A stretch of DNA of 64,000 nucleotides from Desulfoplanes formicivorans. GTDB taxonomy: Bacteria; Desulfobacterota; Desulfovibrionia; Desulfovibrionales; Desulfomicrobiaceae. Below the pieces are notes generated by a model. The model saw only the letters and a program-made list of their open reading frames with translations, was not told the DNA's origin and ran no database searches. The position numbers and the translations under genes are program-made. The DNA lies in the NCBI RefSeq assembly GCF_001748225.1, contig NZ_BDFE01000015.1:248001-312000 (forward strand), read 5' to 3'. Of this stretch, positions 45,330-55,082 are shown piece by piece (position 1 is the stretch's first letter; the number at the start of each line of letters is the position of its first letter).

Positions 45330-46937
45330 TTAATGATTCTGTGCATGGTTCAGCTTACGGGCCACCATCTCGGCAACCCGGATGCCGTCCACGGCCGACG
45401 AGGTAATACCCCCGGCGTACCCGGCACCTTCTCCGGCAGGATAGAGCCCTTTGACGGATACGGATTCAAGACGTTCATCGCGCAGAATGCGCACGGGCGA
45501 GGAGCTGCGAGTCTCCACGCCGGTTAACACGGCATCAGGCAGGGCAAACCCCTTGAGCTTGCCATCCAGGGCCACAATGGCTTCCTGCATGGTGGCCCGG
45601 ACATACTCCGGCAGGCATGATCTCAAATCGCACAGTCTGACTCCCGGGGTATAGCTGGGCAGAACCTCGCCCAACACCCTGGAGCCCACCCCCTGAAGAA
45701 AATCACCCACCAATTGAGCCGGAGCATGAAAATCCGCTCCGCCCAGTTCAAAGGCCCTGGTTTCCCATTGACGCTGAAACGCCACCCCGGCCAGGGGATC
45801 ATCTCCCTGCAGATCCGAGGTTTGTATACCCACAAGCAGGGCGGCATTGGCGTTTTTTCCGCTTCGGGCCCGAAGGCTCATGCCGTTGGTGACCACTTCT
45901 CCCGGCCCGCTGGCTGCGGCAATGACCTGTCCTCCGGGGCACATGCAAAAGGTGTATGCAGATCTTCCTCCCCGGGCATGGTGAACCAACTTGTACGGAG
46001 CCGGCCCCAGTCGGGGATGACCAGCATCCCGTCCGTACAGGGCCCTGTCCACCAGTGATTGGGGATGTTCAATGCGACATCCCAGGGAAAAGGGCTTTTG
46101 AGCCAGGGCAACACCAGCGTCTTTGAGCAGTGCAAAGGTATCCCGGGCCGAATGACCAATGGCCATGACAAGGTGCCTCACATCCATTTCTTCATGGTCA
46201 TTAATGGTTATCCCGCACAATCGTCCGTTTTGGAGGCGCAGCCCGGTCACCTGAGCCTGAAAACGGACTTCTCCCCCCAACGCAGTGATCGTCTCTCTGA
46301 TATTTTGGACAACCGAGACGAGCAGATCCGTACCAATATGGGGATGACTCACATACAGGATATCCTCGGGAGCACCAGCAGCCACAAACTCGGTCAAAAC
46401 CTTTCGGCATCGGTTGTTCCGATCCTTGATTCCGGTATTCAACTTGCCGTCGGAAAAGGTTCCTGCCCCGCCTTCACCAAACTGAACATTGCTTTCAGGA
46501 TCCAGGATTCCGGTCTCCCAGAACCGTTGCACATCACGGGTCCGCAAATCCACGGGTTTTCCCCGGTCAAGAACCAGGGGACAATACCCGGCCCGGGCAA
46601 GAATGAGTGCGGCAAACAGCCCGCACGGACCCGCACCAACAACCACCGGACGGGGCGAGGGTGGTTTCACAACACGTGGCGGAGGGGTATACTCCAGATG
46701 AGGAGATAGGGTATACGGGCAGGATCCGGAAGGCGTTGTGCCCGAAGCCAGTTCCACATCCAGGGTATAGACGAAAAAGACCATCCCCCGCTTGCGGGCA
46801 TCAATGGATTGCCTGCGCACCTGCATGGTCCTGATGCCACAGGGGCTGATTCCCAGACGCTGGGCCACAGCCCTGTGCAGATCTTCCTGGGTATGATCAA
46901 TGGGGAGTTTGATCTGGGTTATGCGTAAAAAGGTCAT
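45330..46937 (-). CDS. FAD-dependent oxidoreductase (COG2509, NAD(FAD)-utilising dehydrogenase)
   Basis: The 535-residue protein has a small N-terminal ACT-like or basic domain (~1-75), then a dinucleotide fold with VVVGAGPCGLFAALIL, the QFGEGGAGTFSDGKLNTG segment, GHSARDTF, and a C-terminal FAD motif GLYPAGEGAGYAGGITSSAVDG. This is a widespread conserved family whose reaction is unknown. Start at 46937 fits family length; the ribosome site is weak. It lies 80 bases upstream of the ATP-grasp gene in the same direction. Confidence 0.85.
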   Translation of the reverse strand: MTFLRITQIKLPIDHTQEDLHRAVAQRLGISPCGIRTMQVRRQSIDARKRGMVFFVYTLDVELASGTTPSGSCPYTLSPHLEYTPPPRVVKPPSPRPVVVGAGPCGLFAALILARAGYCPLVLDRGKPVDLRTRDVQRFWETGILDPESNVQFGEGGAGTFSDGKLNTGIKDRNNRCRKVLTEFVAAGAPEDILYVSHPHIGTDLLVSVVQNIRETITALGGEVRFQAQVTGLRLQNGRLCGITINDHEEMDVRHLVMAIGHSARDTFALLKDAGVALAQKPFSLGCRIEHPQSLVDRALYGRDAGHPRLGPAPYKLVHHARGGRSAYTFCMCPGGQVIAAASGPGEVVTNGMSLRARSGKNANAALLVGIQTSDLQGDDPLAGVAFQRQWETRAFELGGADFHAPAQLVGDFLQGVGSRVLGEVLPSYTPGVRLCDLRSCLPEYVRATMQEAIVALDGKLKGFALPDAVLTGVETRSSSPVRILRDERLESVSVKGLYPAGEGAGYAGGITSSAVDGIRVAEMVARKLNHAQNH

Positions 46938-47250
46938 GGAAAATCCCGAAACATGGGTGAACAAAACAGAGCCAACCCACATCCCCTCAATGGTCAGGCC
47001 GAACAACTACACGGGAAATGGGTCAATGAAGGATTGGGTGGCTGAACTTTCATGCCAGGTCAAGCACATTTCCCGGAGACTTGAGCTGATAGGGGAGATA
47101 GTGCTGGATATTTTGTGCTCCGTGTGCCATGTTTGCAGGAATCCATGTCTCAAATAGTCATGGTCAAATACATGACTGGCACAATGCCACCATCTGGCAG
47201 AATATCAGCAGCATTGATTCCCGTTCTCCAACCAACAAGGAGGTACCCCT
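46938..47250. other. 313-base divergent region before katA
   Basis: No gene is supported. An inverted repeat AGTCATG-N8-CATGACT (47156-47162 and 47171-47177), about 75-95 bases before katA, is a candidate operator. No PerR-like box was seen. Confidence 0.4.
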
Positions 47251-48702
47251 ATGGCAGACAAACCCAAACCCACAACCACAGATGCTGGCATTCCCGTATC
47301 CAGCGATGAATTTTCCCTTACCGTGGGTCCCGACGGTCCCATCCTGCTCCATGATCACTACCTGATGGAACAGATGGCCAACTTCAACCGGGAGATGATT
47401 CCGGACCGCCAGCCCCATGCCAAGGGCTCAGGGGCATTCGGGCACTTTGAGGTGACCAGTGACGTGAGTGCGTACACCAAGGCGGCCGTGTTCCAGCCAG
47501 GTACTAAAACCGAAGTACTGGCGCGATTTTCCACTGTGGCCGGGGAGAGCGGCAGCCCGGACACGTGGCGGGATGTGCGCGGGTTTGCCCTCAAATTTTA
47601 CACCACGGAGGGCAACTACGACATGGTGGGGAACAACACCCCGGTGTTCTTCATCCGTGATCCCATGAAATTTCAGGACTTCATTCATTCCCAGAAGCGT
47701 CGTGCCGACAATGGTCTTCGTGACAACGACATGCAATGGGACTTCTGGACCCTGTGTCCGGAATCCGCCCACCAGGTGACCATTCTCATGAGCGATCGGG
47801 GCATCCCCAAGAGCTACAGACACATGAACGGGTATTCAAGCCATACCTACATGTGGATCAATGCCCAGGGTGAACGCTTCTGGGTCAAGTATCATTTCAA
47901 GACCGACCAGGGGATTGACTTTCTCACCCAGGAAGAGGGGGATCGTATCGCAGGCACGGATGCGGATTATCACCGGCGCGACCTTGCCGAGGCCATCAAC
48001 CGGGGCGAGTATCCCAGCTGGACCCTCAAAGTCCAGATCATGCCCTTTGACGAGGCCGCAACCTATCGATTCAATCCCTTTGATCTGACCAAGGTCTGGC
48101 CCCATGGCGACTATCCCCTCCATGAAGTGGGACGGTTGCAGCTCACCCGGAATCCCAGCGACTTTCACACGGAAATCGAACAGGCAGCCTTTGAACCCAA
48201 CAACATGGTACCCGGTATCGGCCCAAGTCCCGACAGGATGCTTCTGGCCCGCCTGGTTTCATATTCTGATGCCCATCGGGCCCGTTTGGGGGTCAACTAC
48301 AAACACATCCCGGTGAACCGGCCCAAATCGCCCGTGCACAGCTACGCAAAGGGTGGGGCCATGCGCATGATCAATGTGTCTGATCCCGTGTACAAACCCA
48401 ACTCCAAGGGAGGACCCAAGGCGGATCCCCAGCGCTATCCCGAACAGGCCGTATGGAGTGCTGACGGCGAGTTCATGCGCACCGCCTATACCCTGCGCAA
48501 AGATGATGACGACTTCGGCCAGGCCGGAACCCTGGTGCGGGAAGTTATGGACGATGCCCAACGAGACAGGCTGGTGGCCAACGTGATCGGCCATCTCAAG
48601 GGGGGCGTGAGGGAACCGGTTCTCCAGCGCGCCCTGGACTACTGGCACAACATAGACAAACATATCGGGGACCGCATAGCCAAGGGGCTCCGGAATACGT
48701 GA
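47251..48702 (+). CDS. katA: Monofunctional heme catalase
   Basis: The 483-residue small-subunit catalase dismutates hydrogen peroxide. Visible residues include the catalytic His56 in [15 protein letters not shown], the catalytic Asn in [13 protein letters not shown], and the heme-ligand Tyr in [14 protein letters not shown]. No signal peptide is seen, so it is cytoplasmic. AAGGAGG precedes the ATG. It is a single gene, part of oxygen defence in an otherwise anaerobic gene set. Confidence 0.95.
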   Translation: MADKPKPTTTDAGIPVSSDEFSLTVGPDGPILLHDHYLMEQMANFNREMIPDRQPHAKGSGAFGHFEVTSDVSAYTKAAVFQPGTKTEVLARFSTVAGESGSPDTWRDVRGFALKFYTTEGNYDMVGNNTPVFFIRDPMKFQDFIHSQKRRADNGLRDNDMQWDFWTLCPESAHQVTILMSDRGIPKSYRHMNGYSSHTYMWINAQGERFWVKYHFKTDQGIDFLTQEEGDRIAGTDADYHRRDLAEAINRGEYPSWTLKVQIMPFDEAATYRFNPFDLTKVWPHGDYPLHEVGRLQLTRNPSDFHTEIEQAAFEPNNMVPGIGPSPDRMLLARLVSYSDAHRARLGVNYKHIPVNRPKSPVHSYAKGGAMRMINVSDPVYKPNSKGGPKADPQRYPEQAVWSADGEFMRTAYTLRKDDDDFGQAGTLVREVMDDAQRDRLVANVIGHLKGGVREPVLQRALDYWHNIDKHIGDRIAKGLRNT

Positions 48703-49161
48703 TCATGATTCCGGATGGGGTTGATTGTTCCAGAACCAGAGGATGATCAACCCAATCCGGACCCCAGGAACATTGTCCTGGACATGTATTTCCCATGCCT
48801 GGGGCAGTGTAACCCTGTTTCTTGCTGCCACGCCTCTTTTCCCCTTGACCAACCCAGTACTTTCACATACATCTCTTTGAAGCGACTCCGGAACCACTTG
48901 CATACACCAAAGGGTTATCAGGACCAACTGATGACCCTTTTTTTGTGGGAGCATCCGTGTACCAAGATGCGGAGTCGGCATCCCTTCATCTTTTGATGCA
49001 GCGATCCTTGTTATCTCCCCGCGATACCGTTTTTCCGTCTTGCCAGATCCCCTCTTCATCTTTTTTGAATTGCAGGTTTATCAGGACAGTGCACGCAAGG
49101 AGATGTCTCCCTTCAGGGACACGACATCCGTATTTTCTTTTCCTCACCGGCAGGCAGGAAA
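48703..49161. other. 459-base region between katA and the RNA helicase
   Basis: No gene is supported. A hairpin of near-perfect 16-bp arms (48710-48725 and 48746-48761, one mismatch) begins 8 bases after the katA stop and may protect or end its transcript, though no T-run follows. The remainder could be a long leader of the helicase gene, as often seen for cold-induced DEAD-box mRNAs. Confidence 0.45.
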
Positions 49162-50580
49162 ATGGAACAACACGCCGGTAAGGATATCATCCATTATATG
49201 TTGACCCAACGTACCACCCGCACCGCAACTCATTCGCAAATCCGTCAGCCCCGCAACAGCCAGAAAGCAGGCCAGACACAACCGGACCCAAAAGGGGTTT
49301 TCGCCCGGCTCATCCCGGAACTCCAAAAGGCTGTAGCCGACAAGGGATACTCGCATCCAACCCCCATTCAGGAACAGGCCATTCCCTTTCTGACCAAGGG
49401 TCAGGACATTATCGGATGCGCCCAGACCGGAACCGGCAAGACAGCCGCCTTCAGTCTGCCCATTTTGGAGTATCTCTTTACCAACCCGAAAAAACGCATT
49501 CCCGGCAACCCCAGGGTGCTTGTTCTTGCGCCCACCCGTGAACTGGCCGCACAGATCGACGCCTCCATCCAGGATTACAGCAAATACATGCGCATCCATC
49601 ACACGGTCATCTTTGGCGGTGTGAGCCAAAATCCCCAGGTCAAGGCACTGAAACGCGGCCTGGACATTCTCGTGGCAACGCCGGGCAGACTTCTGGATCT
49701 CATGGGCCAGGGGTACATTGACCTGAGCCGTATTGAAATCTTTGTGCTGGACGAGGCCGACCGGATGCTGGACATGGGATTTCTCCCGGATATCCGCAGA
49801 GTCATTGCCCAACTGCCCGTCAAAAGACAATCTCTGTTCTTTTCCGCAACCATGGAAAAACAGATCATGGATCTGGCCACCACCCTGGTGACCAATCCTG
49901 CACGGGTGAACATTGCTCCGGAACAACCCGCTGTGGAACGGATTGTACAGAAACTCTATTTTGTGGACAAAAACGCCAAACCGACTCTGCTCAACCGGCT
50001 CATGCAGGATGCCTCCTTCAAAAAGGTCATCGTGTTCACACAGATGAAACACATGGCCAACCGAGTGGTTGCCAAACTGACCAGTGCCGGGGTCTCTGCA
50101 GCAGCCATCCACGGCAACAAGAGCCAGAATGCCCGTACACAGGCCTTGAATGCGTACAAAAAGGGCAAAATCCGCGTGCTCGTGGCCACGGATATCGCGG
50201 CCCGGGGCATTGACGTGGACGGGATCACCCATGTGATCAACTATGATCTTCCCGTGGAACCCGAAACCTATGTCCACCGCATCGGACGGACTGCCAGAGC
50301 CGGTGCCCAAGGCATGGCCATTTCCTTTTGCAGTGCCCCTGAGCGTGATTATCTGCGCAGTATCGAACGATTGCTGCGAAAGAGCGTGCCTGTGGTCATG
50401 GATCATCCCTTTCACAGCGAAGAGGCCAAAAACGCCACGGGTGCAGCAGCCCGGCCTGCCCCCCGAGGACAACAAACCAGATCAAGACGTCCACGATCAC
50501 AAACCAGCAGGATCGCACCGGCCAGCCCCCGATCCAGACAGGGACAACGGACACCACGACGCTCAAGACGGGCATCATAA
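49162..50580 (+). CDS. rhlE: DEAD-box RNA helicase, RhlE type
   Basis: The 472-residue protein has the full helicase core: Q-motif HPTPIQEQAIP, Walker A AQTGTGKT, PTRELAAQ, DEAD, SAT, VFTQMKHMANR, ARGIDVDGITHVINYD and HRIGRTARAG. A C-terminal tail (~405-472) rich in Arg, Ser, Pro and Gln probably binds RNA. The role is RNA remodelling in ribosome assembly or decay. Two starts (49162, 49198) are possible; AGGAAA lies just before the first. The RhlE name rests on overall type. Confidence 0.88.
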   Translation: MEQHAGKDIIHYMLTQRTTRTATHSQIRQPRNSQKAGQTQPDPKGVFARLIPELQKAVADKGYSHPTPIQEQAIPFLTKGQDIIGCAQTGTGKTAAFSLPILEYLFTNPKKRIPGNPRVLVLAPTRELAAQIDASIQDYSKYMRIHHTVIFGGVSQNPQVKALKRGLDILVATPGRLLDLMGQGYIDLSRIEIFVLDEADRMLDMGFLPDIRRVIAQLPVKRQSLFFSATMEKQIMDLATTLVTNPARVNIAPEQPAVERIVQKLYFVDKNAKPTLLNRLMQDASFKKVIVFTQMKHMANRVVAKLTSAGVSAAAIHGNKSQNARTQALNAYKKGKIRVLVATDIAARGIDVDGITHVINYDLPVEPETYVHRIGRTARAGAQGMAISFCSAPERDYLRSIERLLRKSVPVVMDHPFHSEEAKNATGAAARPAPRGQQTRSRRPRSQTSRIAPASPRSRQGQRTPRRSRRAS

Positions 50581-50723
50581 GCTTTCCAGCATTACACCGG
50601 GACGTCTGGGGCAATCAGACAATATGCCTGCAACCCAAAAAGAAAATGGGAGAAGCCTTGAGAGCACCTGTTTTCCAGGGATATAATCGTCCTTGAGGCG
50701 CACCCCTTACCCAAACAAGAGAA

Positions 50724-50757
50724 AAAGGCTGTCGGAATATTTCCGGCAGCCTTTTTT
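50724..50757. terminator. Bidirectional terminator between helicase and argC
   Basis: Arms AAAGGCTGTCGGAA and TTCCGGCAGCCTTT (one G-U pair) enclose a two-base loop and end in T-runs both ways, between convergent genes. Confidence 0.85.
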
Positions 50758-50779
50758 CATGGCAATTCATGCAAAATGG

Positions 50780-51835
50780 TTACGGGATCAATGTTCCCCC
50801 ATGAAGCCCCAGAGTCTGGTCCAACCCAAACATGATATTGGCATTGGCCAGGGCCTGACCTGATGCTCCCCGGCACAGATTGTCAATGGCCGTGACAATG
50901 ATCAGCCGATCGGTTCGGGGATCAACAGCCAGGCCGATGTCACAGAACATGGTTCCCCGCACCCATTTGGTCTGGGGCAATGCGCCCTGGGGCAGAACCC
51001 GGACCCATGATTTGTGGGCATAAAAACGGGTGAACAGATCATGCACAGCCGTTAACGTGGCCGGTTGGTTAAGACGTGTATAGATGGTGGAAAGAATGCC
51101 CCGGTCAATGGGCACCAGGTGGGTGTTAAAGGACAGGGTCACCGGGGTGCTGGCAGCCACGGAAACCTCTTGTTCAATCTCGGGCGTATGCCGATGCTGG
51201 CCCAGATTGTAGGCCCTGAAATTTTCATTCACTTCGCAAAACAGGGAAGAAACACTGGCCTTGCGTCCGGCACCGGTTGCCCCTGACTTGCTGTCCACCA
51301 CAATGTCCTCGGTCTTGATGAGCCCCTGTTGCAAGGCAGGGTACAGGCCCAGGATGGCAGAAGTGGGATAGCAACCGGGATTGGCAATGAGCTCGGCATG
51401 GGCAATGTCCTGGGCATAGAGTTCAGGCAGGCCGTAAACCGCCTGGGACAGAAGCTGCTGCTGGGTATGGGTGACATTGTACCAGGCTTCATAGACCCCG
51501 GCATCATGCAGACGAAAATCCGCACTCAGGTCGATCACTCTGACCTTGCGGGCCAGAAGTTCGGCAGCAATGTTCATGGCTGTTCCGTGGGGCACGGCCA
51601 GAAAAACCAGATCGCACTCTTTGGCCAGAACATCCGGATCCGGCGAAACAAGGGGAACATCAGCCAGAATTGTGGCCTGCAGATGGGGAAAAATATCCAC
51701 CAGCGTCTTGCCGGCCTCCTTGCGCGAAGTGGCCAGAACCAGTTTGAAAACGGGATGACCGATCATGAGCCGGGCCAATTCCATACCTGTATAGCCGGTT
51801 GCGCCGACCAGGCCTGTTTTTATGTATTGTTCCAT
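50780..51835 (-). CDS. argC: N-acetyl-gamma-glutamyl-phosphate reductase
   Basis: ArgC reduces N-acetylglutamyl phosphate to the semialdehyde in arginine synthesis. The 351-residue protein has the NADP-binding GATGYTGMELARL at 10-22, LAVPHG, and the catalytic Cys155 in NPGCYPTSAI. A late conserved segment with THLVPIDRGILSTIY follows. It is downstream of rfbB in the same direction with a gap of about 100 bases. No other arginine gene is in the window. Confidence 0.95.
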   Translation of the reverse strand: MEQYIKTGLVGATGYTGMELARLMIGHPVFKLVLATSRKEAGKTLVDIFPHLQATILADVPLVSPDPDVLAKECDLVFLAVPHGTAMNIAAELLARKVRVIDLSADFRLHDAGVYEAWYNVTHTQQQLLSQAVYGLPELYAQDIAHAELIANPGCYPTSAILGLYPALQQGLIKTEDIVVDSKSGATGAGRKASVSSLFCEVNENFRAYNLGQHRHTPEIEQEVSVAASTPVTLSFNTHLVPIDRGILSTIYTRLNQPATLTAVHDLFTRFYAHKSWVRVLPQGALPQTKWVRGTMFCDIGLAVDPRTDRLIIVTAIDNLCRGASGQALANANIMFGLDQTLGLHGGTLIP

Positions 51836-51936
51836 GTGGTTATCTTGTAATTGTTAAGGGTTGAGGAAGCGAACCAAGAGGACGGATGAAACGCAGTGGT
51901 GGTTGAAGATGCTGGCATTTTTTACTGCGCACATGT

Positions 51937-52959
51937 TTACTTTCTTTCGCTGTACCACTCGTTCATGAATGTCCGGTATTCGCCGGACTGTACATCACGA
52001 AGCCATTTCATGTTGGAGGTGTACCAGGCAATGGTCTCCCTGATCCCCGAGGCAAAATCATGATCAGGAGTCCAGCCCAGTTCCCTGGTAGCCAGGGAAA
52101 AATCCATGGCATAACGGCGGTCGTGACCCGGACGATCCTTGACAAAGGTGATCAGGGACTCGGATTTGCCCAGTTCCCGGAGAATGATCTTGATGATGTT
52201 GATGTTGGCCATCTCGGCATGACCACCGAAATTGTACACCTGACCAGGCTGGCCCTTTTCCAGGGCCATGGCCACACCCTTGCAATGATCGCGCACATAA
52301 ATCCAATCGCGCACATTAAGGCCGTCCCCGTACACCGGGATGGATTCGTCCTGCATGGCCCTGGTAAAAACAAGGGGAATGAGTTTTTCAGGAAACTGGT
52401 ACGGACCGTAATTGTTGGAGCACCGGGTAATGACAACGGGCATGCCGTAGGTCTTGTGATAGGCCCGGGCCAGCAGATCGGCCGAAGCCTTGGATGCCGA
52501 ATAGGGACTGTTGGGTGCCAGGGGAGTGGTTTCGGAAAACAGCCCTTCAGGTCCCAGGGAACCATAGACTTCGTCCGTTGATATCTGAACGAATCTGGGA
52601 ATATCCAGCTGGCGGGCCGCTTCGAGAAGGGTCTGGGTACCGTTGATATTGGTGGTGACAAAGGGAGAGGGATCGTTGATGGACCGGTCCACATGGGATT
52701 CGGCTGCAAAATTGACCACCGCGTCAATCTGGTGAGCACGCATTGTTTTCATGATCAAGGAGGCATCATTGATGTCCCCGTGAACAAAAACATATCTGCT
52801 CCCACCATGTTTTTTTTCAATGGAGGCCAAATTCTGGAGGTTGCCGGCATAGGTCAGCTTGTCCACATTGACGACGAGTACATCGTCCCTGGTGTCAAAA
52901 AGATAATGGATAAAATTGGAACCAATAAAGCCACATCCACCGGTTACGAGAATATTCAT
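51937..52959 (-). CDS. rfbB: dTDP-glucose 4,6-dehydratase
   Basis: RfbB (RmlB) makes dTDP-4-keto-6-deoxyglucose for rhamnose and other deoxysugars in surface polysaccharides. The 340-residue short-chain dehydrogenase has the NAD motif GGCGFIG at 7-13. The active-site STDEVYG supplies Thr128, Asp129 and Glu130, and Tyr153-x3-Lys157 sits in YSASK. AAGGA lies before ATG 52959. The other rml genes are absent here. Confidence 0.93.
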   Translation of the reverse strand: MNILVTGGCGFIGSNFIHYLFDTRDDVLVVNVDKLTYAGNLQNLASIEKKHGGSRYVFVHGDINDASLIMKTMRAHQIDAVVNFAAESHVDRSINDPSPFVTTNINGTQTLLEAARQLDIPRFVQISTDEVYGSLGPEGLFSETTPLAPNSPYSASKASADLLARAYHKTYGMPVVITRCSNNYGPYQFPEKLIPLVFTRAMQDESIPVYGDGLNVRDWIYVRDHCKGVAMALEKGQPGQVYNFGGHAEMANINIIKIILRELGKSESLITFVKDRPGHDRRYAMDFSLATRELGWTPDHDFASGIRETIAWYTSNMKWLRDVQSGEYRTFMNEWYSERK

Positions 52960-53060
52960 GCGTCTTCCTTGTGGGGTCGTGTTTGGGAAAGAATCCGGGA
53001 ACAACAGGGTACCTTCCGGATCCATAATACAATGTTTGAAAGATATCAGAAAAAAAGAAC

Positions 53061-53089
53061 TTGCCTTGCAAGATCTTTTTTTCTAGAAA
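53061..53089 (+). promoter_or_regulatory. Promoter of tRNA-Val
   Basis: TTGCCT (53061-53066), 17-base spacer and TAGAAA (53084-53089) place the start about 6 bases before the tRNA; the same layout occurs at the tRNA-fMet gene. Confidence 0.55.
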
Positions 53090-53101
53090 ACGTCCCTGTT
53101 C

Positions 53102-53177
53102 GGGCGGTTAACTCAGCGGTGAGAGTGCCATCTTCACACGGTGGAAGTCCGGAGTTCAAATCTCCGACCGCCCACCA
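53102..53177 (+). tRNA. tRNA-Val (anticodon CAC)
   Basis: The 76-base gene with encoded CCA folds as a cloverleaf: acceptor GGGCGGT/ACCGCCC, anticodon CAC at 53135-53137 in a CCATC/GGTGG stem, and T-arm CGGAG/CTCCG with TTCAAAT. It reads GUG codons. A terminator follows 13 bases later. Confidence 0.95.
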
Positions 53178-53189
53178 CATACAACGAGC

Positions 53190-53220
53190 AAGGCCCTGGT
53201 TCTTTCCAGGGCCTTTTTTT
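53190..53220 (+). terminator. Terminator of tRNA-Val
   Basis: Arms AAGGCCCTGG (53190-53199) and CCAGGGCCTT (53206-53215) are followed by a run of T. Confidence 0.92.
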
Positions 53221-53310
53221 ATACCCCGGTGGATCAGGGTGCTTCTGTTTGGGCTCCCTGTTTTCGTCCACAGCGCTGGATATAAAGTTTGACTCCAAAG
53301 AGCAACCCTT

Positions 53311-53769
53311 ATGCAGATAGCCCTGTACGAACCGGAAATCCCTCCCAATACGGGAACCATAGCCCGTCTCTGCGCCGCCGTGACCACGCCCCTCAATCTT
53401 ATCGAACCTCTGGGCTTCAGCCTGGACGACCGATACCTGAAACGGGCGGGCCTGGATTACTGGCCCCATGTGGACGTTCGTGTGTGGAAGAACTGGTCCT
53501 CGTTCACCGCATCCCTGGACCCGTGTGTGCGCCTGATCATGACCAGCGCCCGCAAGGGACAACCCCATCATACCTTTTCCTTTCACACAAAGGACATCAT
53601 TGTTCTGGGTCCTGAAACCCGGGGACTACCTGGTGAAATCATGGACCAGGCGGATTATCTTGTGCGCATCCCCATCTGGGGGCAGGTAAGATCCATCAAC
53701 CTGGCCAATTGCGCGTCCATACTCCTGTATGAAGGTCTCCGCCAGACAGGAGAACTGGACAGTCATTGA
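53311..53769 (+). CDS. trmL: tRNA 2'-O-methyltransferase TrmL (SPOUT)
   Basis: TrmL methylates the 2'-O of the wobble nucleotide of certain leucine tRNAs. The 152-residue SPOUT protein begins IALYEPEIPPNTGTIARLCAA and contains the knot motifs LGPETRGLPGE and IPIWGQVRSINLANCASILLYE. It is of normal length and stands alone behind a tRNA gene. Confidence 0.93.
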   Translation: MQIALYEPEIPPNTGTIARLCAAVTTPLNLIEPLGFSLDDRYLKRAGLDYWPHVDVRVWKNWSSFTASLDPCVRLIMTSARKGQPHHTFSFHTKDIIVLGPETRGLPGEIMDQADYLVRIPIWGQVRSINLANCASILLYEGLRQTGELDSH

Positions 53770-54014
53770 CCTCAGCACCGGTTTTGCAGGTCATCAGCGG
53801 GGTGAATGAATAAAGCATACTGCGCCGGTCGATGTTTCCCGGGGCCGTATGCAATGCAACATCAGGGTGGTTGCCGCCTACCTCCGCGCCGATATGAACG
53901 TCTGTTGCCTGCTGTGTGCTGTGCTTCCTTCTGTGCTACTTGCCCACAACGAACAGGCTGATACCTGTGCCGGTGTACAGGATAATAATTCTCCAACCTC
54001 AACCAAGGTCTGAT

Positions 54015-55082
54015 ATGTTCTCCTTTGCATTGATCATCCTGCTCATTGTCCTGGCTGAGATCAAGGCCAGGAAGGACTATCTCAAGAAACACTCCATTCC
54101 GTTTGAACCCAAAAAGGTCGGTGAGTATCCATATAACGAGTTCATCGATGAATGCGGTCCGCCGCTTCACTGGAGACTCAAACAGGGGTACGCATCAAAG
54201 CAGGTCCATATCAACAGCCTGGGACAGCGCGGACCTGAACCACAACCCGGGAAACGCAAGATCTGGGTTGCCGGGGAATCGGAACTGTTTGGCGCCAAAT
54301 TGCCTGAAGAACAGCACTTGTGGTTGAACGTCCTGCAAAACAGGCTGGACGAGGCAGGGTATGACTATCAGGTCATGAATGCATCCATCATCGGCTACAA
54401 CGGCCAGCAGACTGCAGAGGCAGTGACCGCGCTTCCCATCGGTCCTGGCGATATTCTGCTGATCCGGCCCAATATGAACGATCTTTCCATCGCCGTTGTC
54501 AACGGAAAGGACTGGGAGCCAGGCACTCCCTGGCCCATGGCGTTTATTCACAAGCTTCAAAGTCACAAGCCGTGGTACCAGAAAGCGCTTGACCAAACCT
54601 GCCTTGGTACTGCCCTGCGGAAAAAATGGATGAAGAGTGACGAAAGACAAAAGGCCTTTGCCAGCAAACCCGGTTTCCAACAGGAACGAGTGTTTGAAGA
54701 ATCCCTGCATCTCCTCAGGCGGATGACCGCTTATGCACGAGAAAGGGGGGCAGATGTGGCCATGTTCGACTACGTTTTCAGTTATGAAGCCGAGGTCAAC
54801 CCCGAGGATGAGGCCAAGCTCTCGGCTATTCAGTCCAACTGGCGATTTTACATCGACAAATGGAGCACAATCCAGTTCGCTCTCCAGGACTTTGCCGTGG
54901 ACAGATTTGCCGTCCCTGAGGGATTGCCCGTACTGCGCCTGGCTCCGTACATCTGGAAACATCCCCGACGTTACCAAATGTTTATTGATATCGTGCACTT
55001 CAATGCAGAGGGCCATACCGTCTATGCCCAGGCTCTTTACAACGAGCTGCGTGACAAGAAAATCATCGCAAAAGACACTTAA
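54015..55082 (+). CDS. SGNH/GDSL-hydrolase-like protein with N-terminal anchor
   Basis: The 355-residue protein has a short N-terminal hydrophobic helix (~3-15), then an SGNH-like domain. Block I appears as VAGESELFG with a Ser nucleophile candidate, and the final block as DIVHFNAEGH supplies Asp and His. Such anchored SGNH proteins often deacetylate or acetylate exopolysaccharides. ATG 54015 has AAGG six bases upstream. Its stop overlaps the start of the broken acetyltransferase gene by one base (TAATG), so the pair formed an operon. The 245 bases upstream hold no supported gene. Confidence 0.7.
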   Translation: MFSFALIILLIVLAEIKARKDYLKKHSIPFEPKKVGEYPYNEFIDECGPPLHWRLKQGYASKQVHINSLGQRGPEPQPGKRKIWVAGESELFGAKLPEEQHLWLNVLQNRLDEAGYDYQVMNASIIGYNGQQTAEAVTALPIGPGDILLIRPNMNDLSIAVVNGKDWEPGTPWPMAFIHKLQSHKPWYQKALDQTCLGTALRKKWMKSDERQKAFASKPGFQQERVFEESLHLLRRMTAYARERGADVAMFDYVFSYEAEVNPEDEAKLSAIQSNWRFYIDKWSTIQFALQDFAVDRFAVPEGLPVLRLAPYIWKHPRRYQMFIDIVHFNAEGHTVYAQALYNELRDKKIIAKDT

